Part shown: piece after piece, positions 55,880 to 64,000 of the stretch
Numbering within the stretch: the first letter of the stretch is position 1
How the letters are laid out: each line of letters begins with the position of its first letter
Source of the DNA: Odontocerum albicorne
Taxonomy: Eukaryota; Arthropoda; Insecta; Trichoptera; Odontoceridae
Reading direction: 5' to 3'
DNA: 64,000 nt
NCBI GenBank assembly: GCA_949825065.1
Contig: OX463849.1
Coordinates: 34,491,199 to 34,555,198, forward strand
The notes under the pieces: generated by a model
Told to the model about the DNA's origin: nothing
What the model saw: the letters and a program-made list of their open reading frames with translations, nothing else
The model's database searches: none
Position numbers and translations under genes: made by a program

Positions 55880-56125
55880 AGTAATCTCATATCTCGCCGA
55901 AAATATTCAGCTCTCCGATTATGGACTTGCACTACCGTCAAACAGAGATTCTTTATTGGCTTTTCCAGTTCACTGCTCTTCTTTTTTTACGTCATCCTTT
56001 ACTGTCTATGTAGTGAGACTCTGGAACCAGTTATAATCCATTGTTAAATTCGATCCGTCTTTGGCATGCTTAAATAAGTGACTGAAAAAACTCTTAATTT
56101 CAAGTCAGTTATATAATGTGTTTCT
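55880..56125 (+). pseudogene. Jockey/CR1-like LINE C-terminal relic
   Basis: Around 56000 the plus strand reads FTVYVVRLWNQL then a stop, I-x-K-F-D-P-S-L-A-C-L-N-K then a stop, LKKLLISS. The F-T-V-x-x-(V/A)-R-x-W-N-x-L-P and F-K-x-x-L-K segments close the polyprotein of jockey/CR1-type LINEs. Upstream TTATGGACTTGCACTACCGTC gives R-T-T-Y-R-Q. Broken by stops. Confidence 0.6.
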
Positions 56126-56254
56126 ATCCTCTTCAGCATCTTTTCCTCTTTCTTTGATTAATGATATCTGACTTTTAGCTTTAGAATGAATATTGTTCAT
56201 AAATATTGTAAAGGGGAATAATTATTGAAATATTATTATTTATATTTAAGGCAT

Positions 56255-56475
56255 TAATTAACATGGTGGAAGTTTAAAGACATTGTAATTTGTTTTATCA
56301 AACACTGTTTATTCCACTTTTTTAACGGTATAACCCTACCGGTTTCAAGGCTTTCACCTCATCATCAAGAAAAGTCTTGTTTGTGCTTTCCTGATGATGA
56401 GGTCTCGAAATCGGTAGGGTTATACCGTTACAAAAAGTGGAATAAACAGTGCTTGATAAAACAAATTACAATATT
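56255..56475. mobile_element. Compact inverted pair of PLE terminal repeats
   Basis: The left arm (56281-56364) and right arm (56389-56472) are near-perfect complements: AACGGTATAACCCTACCGGT at left, ACCGTTACAAAAAGTGGAAT at right. The centre is AAGAAAAGTCTTGTTTGTGC. In the right arm the segment between CTGATGATGAGGT and GAAATCGG is shortened to CTC, deleting GAAAGCC-type bases, yet GAG/CTC can still pair. Confidence 0.82.
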
Positions 56476-56479
56476 TAAA

Positions 56480-58145
56480 TGTTTGTTGTGACCAGCAATA
56501 GGTTAGCCAGGTTAATTACAAATGAAGTGTTAAATAAACGAATAAATTATTCATTTTAAAAACGTTTTCCTATGTGGCTATTTAATTAGTTTCTACGATT
56601 CACAGAAATTTACTCTTAATATTGCCACTAAAAGATACTTCATCGTAATTTTAAAGCTCTTGTAATTGAAATAAAATTAAGTCCATTAACCCTTAACCAT
56701 CTGATCCTTTTCACTATGGGTCACTGCAGTTACAGCTCACTATATCGGATTTATGGCATTTAAGGCTAATTCACACAATCTCCGAAAGGTCCATTCACAT
56801 ATTACTTCCAAGAGATAAACAATGACATCGGGGCATTGCTACGGACAAGTAATGGCCGAGATGATTTGCGATGCACTGTAAAAATTTGCACAAAAAGCGC
56901 AACATCTCAACCGTGATCCATATCAAAGCGCAGTTTTGTCAGAAAAGTGCATTTTCAATACGAAACCATGCATTTCCGAATACCATTGGCAGCGAGTGGT
57001 GAGTTTTTATGTTTGAATGATTCATAAGTTTATTTCATCAAAATTCAATGACTTAGAGAATTAGATATTTTTCACTCTTTTGCTTTTATCTTTAACTATC
57101 AGTCATGTCATCAGAGATTATAATGCGCATATATTTTATTATTCCACAGGTGGAAAAATTTCGAAATGCAATGATTCGAAATGCATAAACAGAATGACAA
57201 CAAATAAGGACAATCATTTTATTCAACCTCGATAAAAAAAGAAAATTGTAGCTTTTCAATATTAAATATTTTAACAGACAACTTAAAACATTGAAATTAT
57301 TTTATATGAAGTTGCAAAGTAGTACAACATATTTTTAACTCGCCTCTATCATATATAGGGTCACAACCATAAACATAAAGTAGGATCAAAGTTTTTGAGA
57401 TGTGAATCTGCAGATTCCCTGGACAAATTTTATTACAAATGTAGAAGTGCTTTCTGGTATATTATAAGGACCGAAAAACTGTGAAGGTTCTCAAGCTGTA
57501 GTAACTCTGTCAGAAGATACAGGGGAAAATAAATAAAAACGAGACATAGGAAGACGTTGCATCTCTTGACTTAAGAACTTGCGAAAGAGGTTTGGGTGCA
57601 GTTAGCAGACGGCACCTTAAAATGAAGAAGCAGAAAGAAAAACTTGGAATTTTAAGAAAAGAATAGATAAAAGCAACTTATCGTTTCTTTTTCAAAATTA
57701 AAAATGTCTCTTAATATTGAAAATATGAGGTTACTTAGTCAACTAAATGGCTTTATACATATGACTTGATTGATTGAACATGGAAAATCAAGCGGGATAA
57801 AAATAGCTATAAGGAGTTTTACCCTTAAGATGCGAGGTGCGGATAAATCCAAATCACCGTGTACGTCTCTTAAGTGCGAATTTCGAATTTACACCACGCT
57901 TTGTAAAAAACGCAGGTTTTGAGTGCGAGGTGCTGCTATGTCCGGACACTATTGAGTAGACCTTTTCCCCAACTTCTGACATTCTTTCGTAAAAAAATGC
58001 TCAAATGGTTCTTCTACACGTGTTTCAAATTTGTCACCGTAAATTAGTCTCACCCTTGAGATTTGTTTATTCAAACTTATAAAAATATTGTCAATGTTTG
58101 ACTCGACCTTCTACGTAATTCATAATTTATAACGTCAGAGACGTC
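56480..58145. other. No gene recognised
   Basis: A+T-rich. CCATTAACCCTTAACCATCTG at 56692-56712 looks like a piggyBac-type TTAACCC end, but no partner end or transposase was found. Confidence 0.35.
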
Positions 58146-58149
58146 CTAA

Positions 58150-58600
58150 CGTTGATATCAATGTTAAGAAGAATTTAGGGAAAACTCTTGTCTGGAGCGT
58201 GCTACTGTATGGCTGCGAAACGTGGACCATCGGCCAGAGCGAGTCCGGGCGTCTGGCTGCCTTTGAGATGTGGTGCTACAGGCGCATGGCTAGGGCCCAT
58301 TGGTCAGATCACATCCGAAACGACAAGGTATTGAGCGGGGTTGGAGAAACAAGGCAACTCCTAAATAGAGTTGCCCAAGAACGATCCAGTTTGATTGGCC
58401 ATAACATCAGGCACCCAGGCCTGCTCCTTACCATCGTCGAGGGAATGATTGAGGGCAATAACCATAGAGGCCACCCTAGATATAGTTACATGACCGGGTG
58501 ATCCGGGATGTGCGCTGTGGCTGCTACCAGGAGATGAAGAGACTGGCGAATGACAGAGATGAGCGGAGGGATCGAGTGCTTGGTGCAGACCAATTTTTTT
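58150..58600 (+). pseudogene. LINE-Z C-terminal fragment
   Basis: The plus frame 58199-58501 is open: LLYGCETWTIGQSESGRLAA, FEMWCYRRMARAHWSDHIRN, QERSSLIGHNIRHPGLL and IVEGMIEGNNHRGHPRYSY, the segment order that follows the RT domain in RTE-like LINEs. After a stop or frameshift at 58499 the end continues as V-I-R-D-V-R-C-G-C-Y-Q-E-M-K-R-L-A-N-D-R-D-E-R-R-D-R (58500-58580). Higher G+C than its surroundings. 5'-truncated, so the RT domain is absent. Confidence 0.78.
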
Positions 58601-58604
58601 AAGA

Positions 58605-59660
58605 ATTTTTTTATGAGTATGAAAACATGATGGTTTACAAGAATATTGTTTCTTTACGAAATTTGAAATAAAAGAAAAAATAATAAAGAATTTAAATTTC
58701 TCTACGCCCTTGAAATAAATGAAACATTACCAAGCAAAAAATGCCATCACCCTTTCGAATTGCAGTATCCTTTGACTCTCTGCCCGCTGATACGCCCCAT
58801 TGATCGATAAAGTGTTAAGCTAAATTATGTTTTTTGTTGAAAATATAATAAACGCACAATAAAGTGCACGGCAACCCTACATTTATTTCCCTTGTCCTCG
58901 TCTCATTTTGTTTTTTCTTCGAAATTTGACATTTGCAAAAAAAACCCTCGAAAATGTGATGACCGCGATTTAGGATTGTTTACGAGTTTTTGATACGCAT
59001 AGATTTTTGTCACTTTTGTTGCCAAAATACACTAAAATGGGGTTAACCATTATTTTTTCGTATTGTAGTGTATTTTTTTTTGATTCTCTGTGTTGAAAAA
59101 TAAAATAGGGAATCCATAGATGCGCTTATAAATTCATTTCCTGACGTTTTATATTTTTTGCTAAGTGTAAAGAGTTTTATTCGAATATTTAGTTTTATCC
59201 AAAATTATTTACTTCTCAAATGTCACAAGACCCAGGCAAGTTCGCGACGCCATCTGTGTTTTATCCAAGAATTAAAAAAACCGCTCAATTTGAAAGACCT
59301 TTATAAGTATAAAAATAATGGAATGTTTTAATGCACCGTTGACTTTTGGCAAAAAATATTGAACTATGAAAAATAAATTTTGTTCGATAAAATAAATTAT
59401 AAACTTAACCTTATCAATACCAACATACTTAAATATAATTAAACAGATAAATGTTTATTATTATTAATCAAAGTACACTTAAAAATTAACGACGCATTGA
59501 ATACATAAATCAATAAATAAAACGAAATATCCAAAGCTTTTAGAGATATTGCGTATTTAAACTCAATGTTTATTGCCTTGTCGAATGCAATTTGTGCACG
59601 CGTTGCAAATCTTGCTGCCGATTTTTAAATTGCTAGACTCTACAGCTGTTGTGGCATATG
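58605..59660. other. No feature recognised
   Basis: A+T-rich, with nothing shared or coding that I can support. GACGCCATCTGTG at 59246 resembles GCGCCATCTGTTTGG in the Helitron (53070) but is too short to call. Confidence 0.4.
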
Positions 59661-59664
59661 GCTT

Positions 59665-60010
59665 GGTATTGAGTAAACCGAAAAGTTATTTCGTATTTTT
59701 AGATCAAATTCAAACATAAAATTGCACTATGTGTTTGTGGACGATGGTTTTCGACATTTTCAGTATGTCACTTACATCTCATATTGTAGAAAGTTGGTTA
59801 TTGTCGACCAAAGTTTTGATTAGATTGTCATCAGTTGTAATCGAACTTACAGAGTGTACACTTTATTTGAGTGTTGTAACCTTCTGACGGATTATTTTAA
59901 ACCATTGTCTTCATAATTTGTCTTTTATCGCATTTTTTACTTCGCGATAAAATACATCAAAAACTAAAAACTATTTCTTTTCTTCCGTCTTCGAAATAAC
60001 GTAATACAAG
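59665..60010 (+). mobile_element. Mariner-like relic, related to 11703-11990
   Basis: Begins TTGAGTAAACCGAAAAGTTA, a decayed version of TTGGGTTGTCCGGAAAGTAA. Shares GATCAAA, GGACGATGGTTTT, ATTTTCAGTA, GATTGTCATCAGT, TTATTTTAAACCA and TTTTATCGCAT blocks with the 11.7-kb copy in the same order. No transposase motif identified. Confidence 0.42.
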
Positions 60011-60014
60011 TATT

Positions 60015-60585
60015 AGATTTCATAATAATATAAAATCAGCACATTTATAATAAGTTAGCAACGATTTTTTTCCCTAACAACATCTATCTGAGAAATACTT
60101 AGATAATTTCCGGACAGCATACATAATGTAGCAGAAAAAGATCCCAGATTTACCACCACCGCAGTTCAGATGCTAGTGGTACGGGGTTGAATAAAATTGT
60201 GTCCTCGAGTAGCACCTTCAATATAATTTTATTCGACGTAATGGCATGGAATGGTGAATATCGTGTGTTCGTAATTGAAGGTTATTTTAAAATGTCGATT
60301 ATAACATCGTAACACAGCTAAAGTAGTAACGAATTCATTCACCATTATTCGTCATTTCTTTCTAAACTGGACACGGTGCTGCAATATGAAATTTTTTTTA
60401 ATGTGCTGTAGATCTCAATAATTAAAATTATACATATCAATATTTTTAATTTATAGTGCGTGTTAATTTATAGCACGCACTATGTTTTAAAGTTTAAATA
60501 TTAACGTGATTTATAAACAATAATAATCAAATGAAGCATACATAGACAAGCATCTACCAGGACAAGGTCCAGGGTGATATATTAT
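60015..60585. other. No feature recognised
   Basis: A+T-rich. A short inverted pair, ATAGTGCGTGTTAATTTATA then GCACGCACTAT (60454-60483), can form a small hairpin. Confidence 0.4.
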
Positions 60586-60589
60586 CACA

Positions 60590-60760
60590 TGTATGGAAAA
60601 ACACAATTTTTCCACATGCCCAAATCATCTCAGCGTGCGTGTCTTCATCTTACTTAAACAATCAGCCTTAAGTTCACATTCATCCCTTATCACTTCATTA
60701 TTTATTCTTAAGTTTACATTCATCACAGCTTTAAGTTTACATTCATCCCTATGTTTCAAT
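60590..60760 (-). pseudogene. LINE-W fragment (minus strand)
   Basis: Has CATGCCCAAATCATCTCAGC (complement of the LRWFGHV segment), GCCTTAAGTTCACATTCATC and CCTTATCACTTCATTATTTA. The middle is partly duplicated (TTAAGTTTACATTCATC repeated) before it ends. Confidence 0.65.
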
Positions 60761-60900
60761 TTATTAATTTTTAATTTGAAAACTTTTTTTTATATTTTAC
60801 AAATATTTCCACAAAGCGGTTTTTCAAAACACTCAATCCCTCAAGATATATAGCATCAACCTTCAACACCATTTGAAATTATGTAACACATGAGAATATT

Positions 60901-61352
60901 TTAGCGGAATGCTTTACTGATACGTCGTGATGATTATGATTATTTGGTATTTAAAATAATATAAGTCGATTAGGAATGCGGAAAGTGAGAGTGAATAATC
61001 AATGAATAGTTAACAGCAATGAATGGTCAAGTGAATAATAATCTTTATTTATCGATAAGTATGTATTTATAGATGCGCGTGAATGCGCCCGCAATATATG
61101 CTTTATCTCACTCCTGCGCGTGCAGAGGTGTTTGCAGACGTTGCGGATAATATAGTGGGTACAATATTTATTGGCGAAAACGGTGAGATAACGCGATGCG
61201 TTCTCTTTCTCTGTGGAATGTAACGTAAATAGTATTTTCGGGTAAACAATATTAATGTTCTGGTATGCGACCTTTGGACATGCCCGAAGGTTGGTTCGTC
61301 GGTCGTTGACCGTGCGTGTTGACAATATTTAGGGATGACGGTATTTCCTACA
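60901..61352 (-). mobile_element. Solo-LTR-like element 2
   Basis: 452 bp, same family as 49775-50237. On minus it starts TGTAGGAAATACCGTCATCC and ends GCATTCCGCTAA. Flanks are ATATT (60896-60900) and ATATC (61353-61357), a 5-bp target duplication with one change. Shared interior blocks: GCATGTCCAAAGGTCGCATA-like, GGTCAACGACCGACGAA and CTGCACGCGCAGGAGTGAGA. An AATAAAG signal on minus is near 61045. It lacks the internal duplication of copy 1. Confidence 0.72.
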
Positions 61353-61359
61353 ATATCAT

Positions 61360-61910
61360 ATAAAAATGGCGAACATAAAGATTGGATTGAAAGATTAAAT
61401 AATAAATAAAATAACTTTATAGATAAGCGACCAAAATATGAGAACTAATGAATAAACTCAAAATTCCAATGTATAGACCGTGTCCATTATAATATGCATT
61501 GTAGACAACCCTCCAATTTTGTGATTTTGAAAAATAACCACGCTGTCCCCTCTTCCAACCCGGGGTGTAATAAGTCATCATCCGTCACGTGGTAGGAAGG
61601 GCCGGGATTCCATTTCAAGACCTAACTGACCACGTCATAAAGCATTAAATGAGGTGTATTCCTCCCGCACAAACATAGGTACTACCCTATTTTGAACAAT
61701 GTTCGGACGCGGTACAAAGTAACCCCTTTGTACACAGAAGCGATCACCGGAATATGGAAATTAATGGGTTTGTAATTGAAAATGGAAAGGGTCTGGAGTA
61801 CTGAAAAATGGAAAAATAATAACGGAAAATACTTCATCACTTTTGTTCGTTGAATAACGACTTGGCACGTGTATTTTAAAGTTATATACTTACATAATAT
61901 ATATTTTTTA
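61360..61910. other. No clear feature
   Basis: A G+C-richer stretch at 61545-61680 (CTTCCAACCCGGGGTGTAAT) has no motif I recognise. An 83-codon minus frame (61933-61682) is unsupported. Confidence 0.35.
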
Positions 61911-61914
61911 ATAC

Positions 61915-62790
61915 AAGTCGTTACTGACTTCATTTACTTAGGCTCCAGTATTACCAACAACGAAGGATGCGTGGCTGAGGTCAAAATAACGACTGCAATG
62001 GCATAAAATGCAATATTAAAGCTGGAAAGTAGGTATATGGAAGAGCAGAAATATCGTAATCACAACAAAAATGCGCCTAGTTAAATCTCTCGTCTTCACA
62101 ATATTCATGTATGGCATGGAGACTTATATACATCTCTATCCTTTCTCTTTCTGAATTCATATTGACCAACGCTCGTGACATATAAATTATAAGTATATTA
62201 ATATGTAACCTATATGTATCTATAACTTTAATGTATGTACCAAATCCTATCCCTCCTCTCTAAAAAAAATTTCTAACACCACCACCCAAATATCCAAAAA
62301 AATCCCAAGTCCGTTCTACACACCCGATGAAGGAGTAAGGTGTCCGAAAATCGGACCGACACTTCGAGTAAAAATATGGACTTTGATGACTCTGAGAGCA
62401 AGCGAGAGAAATATAATATATGCATTTGAAATGTGGTGCTCGAGAAGAATGTTACGAATTCCATGGGCAGTAATGCAAACTTACGCCTCAGGTTTCGAAG
62501 AACTGAGAATCACCGATAGATTGTCGACAGTATACCTTCAACGAGTCCTTCGATTATTTGGGCACATTGCTCGTGGTCAAAGAGACACTTTGGAGATGCT
62601 TGTGATTATTGGAAGCGTGGAAGAACGATGCACAAGAGAAAGAGTACTAATGGATTGGACTAACCACGTGAAATACACAACAGGACTACCCTTAACAACT
62701 GCTCTTGGAGTCGCGGTGTGCAACGATGGATGGAGAGGAGTCGTAAAAGGCTATCATGGAAGTCACACTTTGCAGTCATGAGTTATGCGA
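61915..62790 (+). pseudogene. LINE-Y C-terminal region interrupted by a 252-bp insertion
   Basis: Part 1 (61915-62125): VTDFIYLGSSITNNEGCVAE, VKITTAMA, a stop, A-I-L-K-L-E-S-R-Y, then the S-L-V-F-T-I-F-M-Y-G-M-E-T segment. Part 2 (62378-62790) resumes with W-T-L-M-T-L-R-A-S-E-R-N, AFEMWCSRRMLRIPW, ELRITDRLSTVYLQRVLRLF, GHIARGQRDTLEM, and W-T-N-H-V-K-Y-T-T-G, ending in a CAGTCATGA block. Joining 62125 to 62378 restores the expected E-T-W-T-L reading exactly. RT domain not present. Confidence 0.82.
62126..62377. mobile_element. Insertion in LINE-Y ending in a PLE-like terminal motif
   Basis: 252 bp of A+T-rich sequence that splits the LINE-Y frame. Its right end carries CCGATGAAGGAGTAAGGTG, TCCGAAAATCGGACCGACAC and TTCGAGTAAAAATAT: a CYGATGA box, short GGA/TCC stem, GAAA box and TCGG/CCGA arms, parallel in order to the PLE terminal motif but different in sequence. 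It may be a 5'-truncated copy of another PLE-like family. Confidence 0.5.
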
Positions 62791-62859
62791 TAGGATGGAC
62801 TTGCATAACATAGAGTAATCGTTTGGGTTGTAGCGATAGAAAATAAAGTTAAGGAGACA

Positions 62860-63285
62860 CTAAAACATAAATAATCTAACCGTACAGTCTTAAAATCTGC
62901 TAAGATGGATACAATTCTAGTATTTACTTTGATGTATACTCGTAGATGTGAAATGTGGACGTGGAAAAATACTGATAAGGATCGAAAAAGTGCTTCAGTA
63001 ATACGAGCACTGAAAAGGGGATTAGGGATGTATGTGAATGGCTGATGTATGAAGTAAAATGAAAAAGAGGACATTAAGATGGTTTGGGCATATAGAACGA
63101 ATGTATAACGAAAGACTGGCCAAATATACAGTGCAAAAGAAGGAAACATAAAAAATCATCGGAGGAGTTACGAGTATTTGAGAAAATCTATGTAGGTTGA
63201 AGAGTATCTCGATAGGAAAGAAATGATACTCTCTCCTTTCTGCCTATTCAGCAGAGATACGGCGTGGTAGTATGATGTAATCCTT
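62860..63285 (+). pseudogene. LINE-W 3' fragment (plus strand)
   Basis: Begins at the T-L-M-Y-x-x-x-M-W-T-W-K segment (CTTTGATGTA, then TACTCGTA, then GATGTGAAATGTGGACGTGG). Next are RTLRWFGHIERMYNERLAK at about 63067-63120 and the terminal block CTCTCCTTTCTGCCTATTCA. Frameshifts separate the parts. Confidence 0.75.
62937..62944. other. Mariner excision-scar candidate within LINE-W
   Basis: TTGATGTATACTCGTAGATGTGAAA. The LINE-W copy at 4659-4680 reads TTGATGTATATGAGTGAAA, with TA at 4666-4667 in the corresponding place. Confidence 0.65.
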
Positions 63286-63289
63286 TCCC

Positions 63290-63615
63290 ACAAGTAATTT
63301 ATTTCCTTCTGTAAGAAAATAACAATTATTATGACAAAGCATTGATTGGCAGGAGCTTTGAAACACAACAAAATACCAAAAAGTGAAAATGAGAATAAAC
63401 TCACAGAGGATCTATTATAATAAGTCAAGGGGAAGGAAAATATTTACACATTAGATTGAGTGGCAAGTGAATCAAAGTTTGAAAGAAAGAAAACTCAAAA
63501 GTCAGCGAAGTCGTAAAAGTTGTATGTGATGAAACATATGGAAGAAGTGAAATATAATATGTGTATTGAGATGATTTAATAAAAGGTATTTAATAAAAGG
63601 TCGAAAATAATAGAA
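63290..63615. other. No feature recognised
   Basis: A+T-rich; the AAAAGGTATTTAATAAAAGGT near 63580 is a small direct repeat. Nothing else. Confidence 0.4.
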
Positions 63616-63619
63616 TCAA

Positions 63620-64000
63620 ATAATATAGACCTAAAACTGAGAATACTCCTCATCAAGACCTATGTATGGAGTATCTTGATGTACGGCTGCGAGACATGGT
63701 GCCTATCCGAAAGAAATAGACGAAGACTAGAGGCTTTTGAGATGTGGTCCTATAGAAGACTATTAAGAATTTCCTGGAGAGACCGCATCACAAATGAAGA
63801 GGTTCTCCAACGAATCGAAGGAGGAAGGCACCTGCTCAGGATCCTGTCCGAAAGGCGTGCAAGATGGATCGGTCATATAATACGACAAGAGGGCCTCTTG
63901 CATGCCATAATGGAGGGTATGACCGAGGGGACAAACTCTAGGGGACGCCCACGCCGAGAGTGCCTGGAGGACCTGTTGGTGGACGTGCGCTGCTCAACAT
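63620..64000 (+). pseudogene. LINE-Z C-terminal region, running off the window
   Basis: The plus strand is open from about 63640 to the window end: R-L-L-I-K-T-Y-V-W-S-I-L-M-Y-G-C-E-T-W, RRRLEAFEMWSYRRLLRISW, RDRITNEEVLQRI, LSERRARWIGHIIRQEGLL, IMEGMTEG and SRGRPRRECLEDLLVDVRC. This is the uninterrupted C-terminal segment of an RTE-like endonuclease/RT polyprotein, better preserved than the 58.2-kb copy. The start is a 5' truncation or lies in decayed sequence. The end lies beyond the window, so intactness cannot be judged. Confidence 0.8.

Noticed and set aside
56692..56712. TTAACCC as a piggyBac end
   Set aside because: No matching opposite terminus or transposase sequence found nearby.
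59665..60010. Complete mariner together with the 11.7-kb copy
   Set aside because: Only one plausible terminus is visible and no transposase motif could be read, so only a relic is claimed.

Overview
The window looks like repeat-dense, A+T-rich nuclear DNA from an arthropod, most likely an insect. This is inferred from the mix of mobile elements: mariner-like, hAT-like, piggyBac-like and Helitron DNA elements, several non-LTR retrotransposon families, a Penelope-like element (PLE), solo-LTR-like elements and tRNA-headed SINEs. I recognise no intact host gene, no functional tRNA or rRNA gene and no bacterial-style operon. Long open frames are either pieces of transposable elements or artefacts of tandem repeats whose period is a multiple of three. 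The species cannot be named from the sequence alone.

Layout. 0-6.7 kb: SINE relics, LINE pieces on both strands, a 246-bp direct duplication, a decayed reverse transcriptase with a perfect 55-nt palindrome, and a TA microsatellite inside a LINE. 7-11.3 kb: a 79-bp tandem array, SINE-B insertions, an inverted PLE terminal repeat and a 631-bp TA tract inside a diverged repeat family. 11.4-17.8 kb: SINE-A and SINE-B copies, a 46-bp array and a piggyBac-like relic. 18-24.4 kb: LINE-W, an inverted PLE repeat and the best LINE, a 5'-truncated jockey/CR1-like copy with a poly(A) tail. 25-34 kb: a hAT MITE with an 8-bp target duplication and two internally deleted mariner elements. 35-41 kb: a 36-bp array, the PLE endonuclease relic joined to its terminal repeat, and a foldback element. 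42-47 kb: a jockey-like LINE whose 3' tail resembles that of SINE-B, and a SINE-A with a 123-bp domain amplified about six times. 49-56 kb: a solo LTR, a Helitron, tandem arrays, and a PLE repeat nested in LINE-W. 58-64 kb: more LINE ends, a second solo LTR, and a LINE-Z copy running off the window.

The most notable signal is an octamer, TACTCGTA or its complement TACGAGTA. I counted it 20 times by eye, against about two to three expected from composition. It equals TA + CTCG/CGAG + TA, which is the terminal tetranucleotide of the mariner family represented at 27.6 kb, placed between duplicated TA target sites. In several places a related repeat copy has a plain TA where the octamer sits. The clearest case is 25706 against 25795, where both flanks are identical. 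I infer that these are excision scars, a fossil record of a formerly very active mariner.

Family names used here (LINE-W, -Y, -Z, SINE-A, SINE-B) are local labels. LINE-W is marked by a TLRWFGHVERMNEE-like segment, LINE-Y by an AFEMWCSRRML-like start and a GRRTR-type tail, and LINE-Z by LMYGCETW followed by RPRR-type tails. SINE-A has a tRNA-like head plus a UUCG-hairpin domain. SINE-B has a tRNA-like head starting GACCTCCGTGG and a tail ending near GCCAGGTTGCACTGTATAC.
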